Source: Bacillota bacterium (GTDB lineage: Bacteria > Bacillota > Clostridia > Acetivibrionales > DSM-2933). Taken from it: 7,640 bases of DNA. The first letter of the stretch is position 1. The number at the start of each line of letters is the position of its first letter. A program made the translations under genes and the position numbers. Positions 1 to 5,307 of this stretch are shown here, in pieces. The stretch spans positions 1-7,640 of the forward strand of contig JAUZPS010000221.1 in assembly GCA_030705945.1 (NCBI GenBank), written 5' to 3'. The notes under the pieces are model-generated. The model saw only the letters and a list, made by a program, of their open reading frames with translations, did no database searches and was not told the DNA's origin.

Positions 1-85
1 AATCTTACATTTGACGGAGCAAATTACGAACGCTTTAACGTTATTTTGTGATAGGCAAATGTAAAAGATTAATTGCTTTTTATCT
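1..85 (+). repeat. Palindromic intergenic repeat, copy R1 (left end cut by window edge)
   Basis: The outer arms are AATCTTACATTTG (1-13) and CAAATGTAAAAGATT (56-70), which pair with a 2-nt bulge. Inside lies a second dyad, CAAATTACG (20-28) against CGTTATTTTG (39-48). The closest relative in the window is the reverse complement of copy R3 (4493-4591), which has the same arms, core hairpin and loop and the same GTGATAG stretch after the core. By comparison with R3, R1 should begin about 15 nt before the window. It ends 55 nt before the purC start codon. Confidence 0.8.
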
Positions 86-130
86 ATTTAGAAATTTGAT
101 GCGAGATTTTAAAGGAGGATTAAAACACAA

Positions 131-1015
131 ATGTTAATCAATGATACTGATTTTATTAAGTTCCCATTACATATAAAAGGGAAGGTAAGAAATGTTTATG
201 ATCTGGGAGATAAGCTCCTCATCGTTGTAACAGACAGAATATCAGCTTTTGATGTGGTTTTCCCAAATTTGATACCAAATAAGGGAAGAGTTCTAAACAG
301 CATATCAGAGTTTTGGTTTAATTATACAAAGGATGTTGTGGACAATCATGTAATCACTACTGATGTAAGTCAATACCCAGAAGAATTCTCAAAGTTTAAA
401 GAAGAGCTTCAGGGCAGATCCATGCTGGTAAAAAAGATTCAAATGGTTGAGGCGGAGTGTATTGTAAGGGGATATCTCGAAGGTTCGGGTCTGAAGGATT
501 ACCAGAAGACCGGGTGTATATGCGGAATTAAGCTTCCTTCAGGTTTAAAGCAGGCGGAAAGGCTTCCTGAACCAATATTTACTCCATCTACAAAAGCGAC
601 AGAAGGCCATGATGAAAACGTTAGTTTCCAGATTCTACAAAATAAAATTGGAAGTGATCTGGCTAATAAACTAAAAGATATTAGCCTTGCTCTCTATAAT
701 AAAGCAAGCAAGCATGCTGAAAGCAGAGGCTTGATCCTTGCGGATACAAAGTTTGAATTTGGTATATTGGATGGCAAGCTTGTTGTGGGAGACGAAATGT
801 TTACCCCTGATTCATCAAGATTCTGGGCAATGGATGAATATCAGGCTGGAAGGGCTCAGAAGAGCTTTGATAAACAGTTTTTAAGGGAGTATCTCGAAAC
901 ATCGGATTGGGATAAAAAGCCTCCGGCTCCAATGCTTCCTGAAGATGTAATTAAAAAGACTGAAGCTAAATATATAGAAGCGTACGAACGAATTACCGGA
1001 AAGAAGCTGGACTAA
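131..1015 (+). CDS. purC: Phosphoribosylaminoimidazole-succinocarboxamide (SAICAR) synthase
   Basis: PurC joins CAIR and aspartate using ATP to give SAICAR in cytosolic de novo purine synthesis. The 294-residue product shows the nucleotide-binding start GKVRNVYD (17-24), the conserved TDRISAFD (34-41), and the family signature KFEFG...VVGDEMFTPDSSRFW (207-232). At 294 residues it belongs to the longer form of the family, also seen in yeast Ade1; the short form of Bacillus and E. coli is about 240 residues. The ATG follows AAAGGAGG (111-118) with 12 nt between, and no better start is visible. No other pur gene is seen nearby. The next gene is hisH, separated by repeat R2, which starts right at the purC stop codon. 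No classical terminator was found behind purC. Confidence 0.97.
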   Translation: MLINDTDFIKFPLHIKGKVRNVYDLGDKLLIVVTDRISAFDVVFPNLIPNKGRVLNSISEFWFNYTKDVVDNHVITTDVSQYPEEFSKFKEELQGRSMLVKKIQMVEAECIVRGYLEGSGLKDYQKTGCICGIKLPSGLKQAERLPEPIFTPSTKATEGHDENVSFQILQNKIGSDLANKLKDISLALYNKASKHAESRGLILADTKFEFGILDGKLVVGDEMFTPDSSRFWAMDEYQAGRAQKSFDKQFLREYLETSDWDKKPPAPMLPEDVIKKTEAKYIEAYERITGKKLD

Positions 1016-1019
1016 TTAT

Positions 1020-1220
1020 ATTAAAATCATTATTAATCTTACATTTAGCAGACCCAAATAACGAATGCTTTTACGTTATTTCGCGATAAGTCAGTATCAA
1101 AAAAAACTTAGCAACTGGTTGTTTCAAAAACTTGATATAATGAGTTTTCATTATACAAAACTTGAACAAGGAGTTTTTTGAAACGCTCTAAATAAATTTA
1201 AAAGATTAATTGATTTTAAT
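1020..1220 (+). repeat. Modular palindromic intergenic repeat, copy R2, with inserted hairpin cassette
   Basis: The terminal inverted repeats are 1020-1047 and 1193-1220. The left arm ATTAATCTTACATTTA pairs with TAAATTTAAAAGATTAAT with one mismatch and a 2-nt bulge, and the dyad continues outward through ATTAAAATCA/TGATTTTAAT. Next to the left arm is the family core hairpin AAATAACG (1056-1063)/CGTTATTT (1074-1081). A ~100-nt cassette (about 1090-1190) separates the core from the right arm; in R1 and R3 this cassette is absent. Positions 1015-1049 match 5308-5342 of copy R4 at 34 of 35 bases. The homology begins at the last base of the purC stop codon. Confidence 0.85.
1121..1184 (+). repeat. 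64-nt hairpin cassette, copy A (inside R2)
   Basis: The stem GTTTCAAAAA (1121-1130) pairs with TTTTTGAAAC (1175-1184). It continues through CTTG (1131-1134)/CAAG (1167-1170), with a 4-nt bulge on one side. An inner hairpin TATAATGA (1136-1143)/TCATTATA (1148-1155) closes a 4-nt loop. Copy B (2115-2178) differs at only 3 of 64 positions. Flanking bases are also shared, since both copies are preceded by AGTATCAA. Function is unknown. It could be a mobile palindrome or a structured RNA segment. Confidence 0.85.
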
Positions 1221-1237
1221 TAAAGACACAATATGAT
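1210..1237 (+). promoter_or_regulatory. Candidate sigma-A promoter for hisH
   Basis: TTGATT (1210-1215) and TATGAT (1232-1237) are separated by 16 nt and sit just before the hisH ribosome binding site. The -35 hexamer is formed by the right end of repeat R2. This is a reading by eye in AT-rich DNA, so chance resemblance is possible. Confidence 0.35.
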
Positions 1238-1252
1238 AATTGTTTATTGTTT

Positions 1253-1268
1253 GGAGTGATTGTTTTTG
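1253..1268 (+). promoter_or_regulatory. Ribosome binding site and TTG start that fix the hisH N-terminus
   Basis: GGAGTGAT begins at 1253. Its GGAG (1253-1256) lies 9 nt before the TTG at 1266 but only 3 nt before the in-frame TTG at 1260. The 1266 start gives MIAIIDYG, the usual beginning of HisH proteins, so it is preferred. No in-frame ATG is available nearby. Confidence 0.8.
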
Positions 1269-1883
1269 ATCGCGATTATTGATTATGGCGTAGGAAATCT
1301 AAGAAGCGTCGAAAAAGCTTTTCATTTTATTGGTTGTGAGGCTTCTGTATCATCAGATCCTGACTTTGTTTTAAATGCCGATGGGGTTGTTTTACCAGGC
1401 GTGGGAGCTTATTCCGACGCTATGGACAATTTGAAAAAAGCCGGGATGGTTGATGTCGTAAAAAGAGTAATAGAAGATGACAAACCTTTTCTTGGAATTT
1501 GTCTTGGAATGCAGCTCCTTTTTGATTACAGCAAAGAAGGCGGCGATAATGTCAGAGGCTTAGGGATATTTAAAGGCGCTATAAAACAACTGCCATCAGA
1601 TATGAATCTTAAAGTTCCGCATATGGGGTGGAATTCAATAAAAACTTCTCAAGATTGCGCCTTATTTAAAAATTTACCAAATACGCCTTATGTTTATTTC
1701 GTGCATTCATATTATTTGGACGCTGAAAATAAGGATATTGTCAAGGCTACAACTGACTATGGCATTCAGTTTGATGTTGCGGTAGGAAAAGGTAAAGTGT
1801 TTGCAACACAATTTCATCCTGAAAAAAGTGGCGAAGTTGGATTAACTATTTTAAGAAATTTTAAAGAACTTATTTACGGTTGA
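1266..1883 (+). CDS. hisH: Imidazole glycerol phosphate synthase, glutamine amidotransferase subunit
   Basis: HisH hydrolyses glutamine and passes ammonia to HisF in the IGP synthase heterodimer (cytosolic histidine synthesis). The 205-residue product is a complete class I amidotransferase. The nucleophile is Cys79 in GICLGMQ, and the rest of the triad is His184 and Glu186 in QFHPEK. PGVGAY (44-49) lies at the oxyanion strand, and the HisH-specific PHMGWN motif is at 118-123. Length is normal for the family. Translation is taken from TTG at 1266; a start at 1260 would add two residues but is too close to the ribosome binding site. The gene is isolated by repeat-filled gaps on both sides, 250 nt from purC and 381 nt from hisA, which is unusual for a his operon member. 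Confidence 0.96.
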   Translation: MIAIIDYGVGNLRSVEKAFHFIGCEASVSSDPDFVLNADGVVLPGVGAYSDAMDNLKKAGMVDVVKRVIEDDKPFLGICLGMQLLFDYSKEGGDNVRGLGIFKGAIKQLPSDMNLKVPHMGWNSIKTSQDCALFKNLPNTPYVYFVHSYYLDAENKDIVKATTDYGIQFDVAVGKGKVFATQFHPEKSGEVGLTILRNFKELIYG

Positions 1884-1887
1884 TTTC

Positions 1888-2078
1888 TATAGACACCGAA
1901 CTGTAAAGTTCTATATAAGTTCGATATCTATGAGTTGAGCTATTGGCTCAACTTTCCCACTTCACATTATGCTGCCATAAAAACAGGCATTAATTCAACT
2001 ATATTTTGATATAGATTTGATAGGCCTAATGTTATGATAACATGGCTGCAAGAATATTAATGATGTGGGAAAGTTGAG
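1888..2078 (+). other. Structured hisH-hisA gap: nested dyads without an ORF
   Basis: Three structures follow the hisH stop. CGAACT (1897-1902)/AGTTCG (1918-1923) forms one hairpin. AGTTGAGC (1933-1940)/GCTCAACT (1946-1953) forms a second, with a 5-nt loop. CTCAACTTTCCCAC (1947-1960) is an exact 14-bp inverted match to 2065-2078. Inside that long dyad are GCTGCCAT (1971-1978)/ATGGCTGC (2043-2050), with one mismatch, and a small CTATAT/ATATAG hairpin. The second hairpin and the long dyad share bases 1947-1953 and so cannot both form. This could be a partial terminator, an attenuator or another repeat element. No T-box motif and no long T-run is visible. Confidence 0.6.
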
Positions 2079-2103
2079 TTGGGTAGTATCAAGAAATAAA
2101 CTG

Positions 2104-2190
2104 GTCAACTGGGAGTTTCAAAAACTTGATATAATGGGTTTTCATCATACAAAACTTGAACAAGGAATTTTTTGAAACTCCCTTATTGAC
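2104..2190 (+). repeat. Hairpin cassette, copy B, upstream of hisA
   Basis: This is the same 64-nt hairpin as at 1121-1184, here with a longer stem: GTCAA (2104-2108)/TTGAC (2186-2190) and GGGAGTTTC (2111-2119)/GAAACTCCC (2174-2182) extend it outward. It is followed by TATAAATTTTAGGTTAATTG (2191-2210), a version of the shared right arm of R1, R2 and R4. The matching left arm and CAAAATAACG core are not found upstream, where the 1947-2078 dyad lies instead. The copy is therefore either a half element or a rearranged one. Confidence 0.8.
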
Positions 2191-2213
2191 TATAAATTTT
2201 AGGTTAATTGGTC

Positions 2214-2241
2214 TTGGATTTTTAAGTACGAGTTGGTATTA
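2214..2241 (+). promoter_or_regulatory. Weak candidate promoter for hisA
   Basis: TTGGAT (2214-2219) and TATTAC (2236-2241) are 16 nt apart, just before the AGGAGG at 2252-2257. The match to sigma-A hexamers is modest. It would allow hisA-hisF-hisIE to be transcribed apart from hisH. Confidence 0.22.
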
Positions 2242-2264
2242 CTCTAAATTTAGGAGGAATCTTA

Positions 2265-2978
2265 ATGAAAATTTATCCGGCTATTGATGTTAAAGACGGA
2301 AGATGTGTAAGATTGGTTCAAGGAAAATTTAATGATGTAACAGTTTATTCTGACAATCCGTTAGAAATGGCTTTGAAGTGGGAAAGTCTCGGGGCTGAAT
2401 ACTTGCATGTTGTCGATTTGGACGGCGCAAGGGTTGGCGAACCGCAGAATACAGCTGTTATAAGCGAGGTAGCGGTTAAATTGGGAATTCCCGTACAATT
2501 AGGCGGCGGAATTCGGTCAATAGAAATGATAGAAATAATTCTGTGCAAGGGAATTCAGCGCGTTATACTTGGAACATCCGCGGTTAATGACCCTGATCTT
2601 GTTGCAAAAGCGGTTAAGACCTTTGAGAACAGCCTTGTGGTAGGTATTGACGCGAAAGATGGATTTGTTGCAATAGAAGGATGGGCGAAGACAAGCAGCT
2701 TTACAGCTACCAGTTTTGCTAAAAAGATGGAAGACCTTGGAGCAAAAACGATTATTTATACGGACATAGCTACCGACGGAACTTTAGCAGGACCGAACCT
2801 CAGGGCTATGGAAGAAATGGTGAAGGCTGTTAATGTAGAGATTATAGCTTCAGGAGGGGTAAGCAGCATTGACGATATCAGGATGCTCAAAGAAGTTGGG
2901 GTTTCAGGAGCTATTATAGGTAAAGCTTTATATACAGGAAATATAGATTTAACAGAGGCGATAAAAATTGCAAAGTAA
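2265..2978 (+). CDS. hisA: ProFAR isomerase (HisA)
   Basis: HisA catalyses the Amadori isomerisation of ProFAR to PRFAR, the fourth histidine step, as a cytosolic single-domain (beta/alpha)8 barrel. The 237-residue product has the two catalytic aspartates, Asp8 in YPAIDVKDG and Asp129 in VVGIDAKDG. Its phosphate-binding loops are QLGGGIRS (78-85) and IASGGVSS in the C-terminal half, reflecting the half-barrel repeat shared with HisF. YTDIATDGTLAGPN is the HisA-type loop that separates it from HisF. AGGAGG (2252-2257) stands 7 nt before the ATG. hisF follows after 17 nt, so the two are surely co-transcribed. Confidence 0.98.
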   Translation: MKIYPAIDVKDGRCVRLVQGKFNDVTVYSDNPLEMALKWESLGAEYLHVVDLDGARVGEPQNTAVISEVAVKLGIPVQLGGGIRSIEMIEIILCKGIQRVILGTSAVNDPDLVAKAVKTFENSLVVGIDAKDGFVAIEGWAKTSSFTATSFAKKMEDLGAKTIIYTDIATDGTLAGPNLRAMEEMVKAVNVEIIASGGVSSIDDIRMLKEVGVSGAIIGKALYTGNIDLTEAIKIAK

Positions 2979-2995
2979 AGCAGAGGTTGTTAAAA

Positions 2996-3757
2996 ATGTT
3001 GACAAAAAGGATTATACCCTGCCTTGATGTTCATGCAGGGAGAGTTGTTAAGGGTGTAAATTTCGTTAATATAAAAGATGCGGGAGACCCGGTTGAGATT
3101 GCCGCGGTTTATGACAAAGCCGGCGCCGATGAGCTTACTTTTCTCGATATTACAGCTTCAAGCGACGCAAGAGGCATTATACTCGATGTTGTGAGAAGGG
3201 TTGCGGAACAGGTTTTTATACCTTTTACTGTAGGAGGAGGTATCAGGACTGTTGACGACTTTAAGGAAATTCTTAGAGCGGGAGCCGACAAGATTTCTGT
3301 AAACTCAGCTGCTATAAAAAGACCGGAACTTATATCCGAGGCTGCCTGGCGTTTTGGAAGCCAGTGCGTTGTTGTTGCCATTGACGCAAAAAGAAATGTT
3401 GAAAGAGCCAGCTGGGATGTTTATCTTAATGGCGGCAGGGTCGATACCGGAAAAGACGCAATTGAATGGGCAATTGAGGCGGAAAAGATGGGAGCGGGAG
3501 AAATACTTCTTACAAGCATGGACTGTGACGGCACAAAAAACGGTTACGATATTGAGCTGACAAGAAGGATATCCCAAAATGTCAAGATACCCGTAATTGC
3601 TTCAGGCGGCGCAGGAACGATGGAGCATTTCTATGAAGCCTTGACGGAAGGTAAAGCTGATGCAGTATTAGCAGCGTCATTATTCCACTTCAGAGATATG
3701 GAAATTTGTGACTTGAAGAATTTCCTCAGCGAAAAAGGAATAGAAGTTAGAAAATAA
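2996..3757 (+). CDS. hisF: Imidazole glycerol phosphate synthase, cyclase subunit
   Basis: HisF uses ammonia from HisH to convert PRFAR to IGP and AICAR. The 253-residue barrel has the catalytic Asp11 (IIPCLDVHAGRVVKGVNF) and Asp130 (VVVAIDAKRN). The phosphate-binding GGGIRT lies at 80-85 and ASGGAGT at 202-208. MDCDGTKNGYD (175-185) is the HisF-type loop. The ATG at 2996 gives the usual MLTKRIIPCLD start and has AGAGG (2982-2986) 9 nt upstream. An in-frame TTG at 2987 would add three residues and is rejected because it abuts the ribosome binding site. hisIE follows 41 nt after the stop. Confidence 0.98.
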   Translation: MLTKRIIPCLDVHAGRVVKGVNFVNIKDAGDPVEIAAVYDKAGADELTFLDITASSDARGIILDVVRRVAEQVFIPFTVGGGIRTVDDFKEILRAGADKISVNSAAIKRPELISEAAWRFGSQCVVVAIDAKRNVERASWDVYLNGGRVDTGKDAIEWAIEAEKMGAGEILLTSMDCDGTKNGYDIELTRRISQNVKIPVIASGGAGTMEHFYEALTEGKADAVLAASLFHFRDMEICDLKNFLSEKGIEVRK

Positions 3758-3798
3758 TAAATAAAGTTAAATAAAATGATTTGAAGGGGTCTAATAAA

Positions 3799-4443
3799 AT
3801 GGATGATATATCAAAAAATTTGAAGTTTGACAGTAATGGATTAATTCCTGTAGTTACTCAGGATTATAAGACAAATACGGTTTTGATGCTGGCTTATATG
3901 AATAAGGAGGCCTTTGAAAAAACTATTGAGACAAAAAAGGTCCACTATTGGAGCAGAAGCAGGAACAAGCTATGGTTGAAAGGAGAAACCTCCGGTCATT
4001 TCCAGCATGTTAAATCAATGAGTATTGATTGTGACAACGACGCCCTTCTTATTAAAGTAGAGCAAGTTGAGGCTGCATGCCACACAGGAAATTATTCCTG
4101 TTTTTACAGGGATATAGACTCAGAGGGCATAAAGGAAGCCAACAATTCCGTATCAAGCTTGGATAAAGCCGCTATTTTGCAAGAGGTTTACAACGTCATA
4201 GTTGACAGAAGGATAAATCCAAAAGAAGGCTCTTATACAAATTACTTGTTTGATAAGGGAATTGATAAAATCCTTAAAAAAGTTGGAGAAGAGTCAGCTG
4301 AAGTTATAATAGCGTCAAAAAATAAAGAGGTAAGTGAAGTAAGATATGAAATTGCGGATCTTTTCTATCATTTATTTGTCTTAATGGTTGAGAGAGATGT
4401 TAAACTTGATGATATTTACGATGAATTAAAAGGCAGACGCTAA
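3799..4443 (+). CDS. hisIE: Bifunctional phosphoribosyl-AMP cyclohydrolase / phosphoribosyl-ATP pyrophosphatase
   Basis: This fusion carries out histidine steps two and three: the C-terminal HisE half removes pyrophosphate from PR-ATP and the N-terminal HisI half opens the PR-AMP ring. In the 214-residue product HisI covers about 1-110, with metal-binding DCDND (77-81) and the zinc cysteines Cys78, Cys94 and Cys101 in CHTGNYSCF. HisE covers about 122-214 and is a MazG-like helical domain with EESAE (164-168), Glu184 and Asp187. The ATG at 3799 is 9 nt behind GGGG (3786-3789); the in-frame TTG at 3781 lies upstream of that site and is rejected. The last two bases of the final codon and the stop are inside a 28-bp direct repeat. 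Confidence 0.96.
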   Translation: MDDISKNLKFDSNGLIPVVTQDYKTNTVLMLAYMNKEAFEKTIETKKVHYWSRSRNKLWLKGETSGHFQHVKSMSIDCDNDALLIKVEQVEAACHTGNYSCFYRDIDSEGIKEANNSVSSLDKAAILQEVYNVIVDRRINPKEGSYTNYLFDKGIDKILKKVGEESAEVIIASKNKEVSEVRYEIADLFYHLFVLMVERDVKLDDIYDELKGRR

Positions 4444-4466
4444 GCTATGATTAAAAAATTACTTCA
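4439..4466 (+). repeat. 28-bp direct repeat, left copy (contains hisIE stop)
   Basis: Positions 4439-4466 are identical to 4637-4664. The repeat starts GCTAAGCTATG and ends ATTACTTCA. This copy includes the hisIE stop codon (4441-4443). The copies are 198 nt apart from start to start and bracket palindromic repeat R3, which resembles a long target-site duplication. Confidence 0.9.
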
Positions 4467-4639
4467 AGTTTTTGCGTACGTTCACGGTTTAGATTAAAAG
4501 CGATTAATCTATTACATTTGTCTATCACAAAATAACGTTAAAGCGTTCGTTATTTTGCTCTGACAAATATAAGATTAATTGCGCTTTTAATTTAGTGAAC
4601 GTGAAAGCAAATTACTTGAAGTTGCTTTTTAACATAGCT
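4443..4639 (-). repeat. Palindromic intergenic repeat, copy R3 (inverted, near-complete ~200-nt palindrome)
   Basis: The core hairpin CAAAATAACG (4528-4537)/CGTTATTTTG (4548-4557) lies inside successive paired arms. These are ATTTGTC (4516-4522)/GACAAAT (4562-4568), ATTAAAAGCG (4493-4502)/CGCTTTTAAT (4582-4591), CGTTCAC (4479-4485)/GTGAACG (4595-4601), ACTTCAAGT (4461-4469)/ACTTGAAGT (4614-4622), and AGCTATG (4443-4449)/CATAGCT (4633-4639). Read on the minus strand, 4493-4591 matches R1. It sits between the hisIE stop and the operon terminator. Confidence 0.85.
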
Positions 4640-4664
4640 AAGCTATGATTAAAAAATTACTTCA
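4637..4664 (+). repeat. 28-bp direct repeat, right copy
   Basis: This is identical to 4439-4466. It is followed directly by the hisIE terminator, so removing one 198-nt unit would place the terminator about 25 nt behind the stop codon, a normal arrangement. CATAGCT (4633-4639) and AGCTATG (4641-4647) also form a local dyad at this junction. Confidence 0.9.
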
Positions 4665-4665
4665 C

Positions 4666-4705
4666 ATAAAAACAGGACATCCCAAAGTGGTTGTCCTGTT
4701 TTTAT
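4666..4705 (+). terminator. Rho-independent terminator of the his cluster
   Basis: A 14-bp perfect stem, ATAAAAACAGGACA (4666-4679)/TGTCCTGTTTTTAT (4692-4705), closes a 12-nt loop. The T-run follows the GC-rich stem (CCTGTTTTT), and an A-run on the other side would let it work in both directions. It separates the his genes from groESL. Confidence 0.93.
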
Positions 4706-4724
4706 AAATTGAAGGAATATTGAG

Positions 4725-4740
4725 ATATTTTGCAAAATAT
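4725..4740. other. Perfect 16-bp AT-rich palindrome
   Basis: ATATTTTGCAAAATAT is its own reverse complement. It lies between the his terminator and the groES promoter, about 90 nt before the -35 region. It could be a protein-binding site or chance in AT-rich DNA. Confidence 0.3.
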
Positions 4741-4799
4741 AATGTATAGCAAATATAAATTTGTATAAATAGGTATAATTCGTTGAATTTAAAGATATT

Positions 4800-4832
4800 T
4801 ATCCAATGACATATTTGCTTATAAATTGGATA
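4800..4832. promoter_or_regulatory. Dyad flanking the groES -35 region
   Basis: TATCCAAT (4800-4807) and ATTGGATA (4825-4832) form an exact 8-bp inverted repeat with a 17-nt spacer that contains the -35 candidate. The position suits a second operator. It does not resemble CIRCE, nor a CtsR direct repeat. Confidence 0.35.
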
Positions 4833-4841
4833 TTATATAAT
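4815..4841 (+). promoter_or_regulatory. groESL promoter (sigma-A type)
   Basis: TATAAT occurs at 4836-4841 and again, overlapping by one base, at 4841-4846. TTGCTT (4815-4820) is a possible -35, with a spacing of 15 nt to the first hexamer and 20 nt to the second. CIRCE begins 2-7 nt after the -10, the usual arrangement for HrcA control. The -10 is convincing; the -35 is less certain. Confidence 0.7.
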
Positions 4842-4847
4842 ATAATA

Positions 4848-4874
4848 TTAGCACTCGTTAAAGGTGAGTGCTAA
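4848..4874 (+). promoter_or_regulatory. CIRCE operator (HrcA binding site)
   Basis: TTAGCACTC (4848-4856), a 9-nt spacer and GAGTGCTAA (4866-4874) match the CIRCE consensus exactly. In Firmicutes HrcA binds this site and represses groESL until heat stress. It overlaps the likely transcription start and is 30 nt before groES. Confidence 0.98.
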
Positions 4875-4904
4875 TAAAAATACCAGCAAGGAGGGTAAAC
4901 CTTT

Positions 4905-5189
4905 ATGAAAATAAAACCATTAGGTGAAAGAGTAGTAATTAAAATGTTAGAAAGTGAAGAAACAACAAAGAGCGGTATTGTATTACCAGGATCCGCTAAG
5001 GAAAAACCACAGGTTGCAGAAATTGTTGCAGTAGGACCTGGAGCAGTTGTTGAAGGCAAGGAAATAAAAATGGAAGTTAAGGTTGGAGACAAAGTGCTGA
5101 TTAGCAAATATTCCGGTACAGAAGTTAAATTTGACGGGCAGGAATATACAATTTTAAAACAAAGCGACATTTTGGCTGTTGTAGAATAA
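4905..5189 (+). CDS. groES: Co-chaperonin GroES (Hsp10)
   Basis: GroES forms the seven-subunit lid of the GroEL chamber in the cytosol. The 94-residue product has the family start MKIKPLGERVVIK and the mobile loop at about 17-35 with IVL (25-27), the segment that binds the GroEL apical domain. VGPGAV (43-48) lies at the roof hairpin, and KYSGTEVKFDGQEY precedes the C-terminal strand. Length is normal. AAGGAGGG (4888-4895) stands 9 nt before the ATG. The gene is controlled by the CIRCE site upstream. The gap to groEL is 438 nt, where tens of bases are usual, because hairpins and repeat R4 lie between. Confidence 0.98.
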   Translation: MKIKPLGERVVIKMLESEETTKSGIVLPGSAKEKPQVAEIVAVGPGAVVEGKEIKMEVKVGDKVLISKYSGTEVKFDGQEYTILKQSDILAVVE

Positions 5190-5255
5190 GCCGATCTGTA
5201 AATGATTAAAATATTTCTTACGGCTTTAGACATGTTTGCAAATGAAGCGAACATG
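5188..5255 (+). other. Two hairpins just downstream of groES
   Basis: AAGCCG (5188-5193) pairs with CGGCTT (5221-5226), overlapping the groES stop codon. CATGTTTGC (5231-5239) pairs with GCGAACATG (5247-5255) through nine pairs including one G-T, around a 7-nt loop. Only a three-T run follows the first and none follows the second, so strong termination is unlikely. They could act as RNA processing sites or 3'-end stabilisers, or weaken read-through into groEL. Confidence 0.45.
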
Positions 5256-5307
5256 GAATGAAATTTATCGCAGGGGTTATATTTTAGACATTTTAAACTG
5301 GGATATG

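Noticed and set aside
1884..2264. T-box or histidine leader peptide controlling hisA
   Set aside because: No T-box consensus (AGGGTGGTACCGCG-like) and no short ORF rich in His codons was found in the gap.
2987..2995. TTG start for hisF three codons earlier
   Set aside because: It directly abuts the AGAGG site, whereas the ATG at 2996 has 9-nt spacing and gives the usual MLTKRIIPCLD start.
3781..3798. TTG start for hisIE six codons earlier
   Set aside because: The ribosome binding site GGGG (3786-3789) lies inside that extension and serves the ATG at 3799.
4871..5254. Minus-strand 127-codon ORF over groES
   Set aside because: It is the antisense shadow of groES, with no recognisable domain and no suitable ribosome binding site. 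The same holds for the other minus-strand ORFs under hisA, hisF and groEL.
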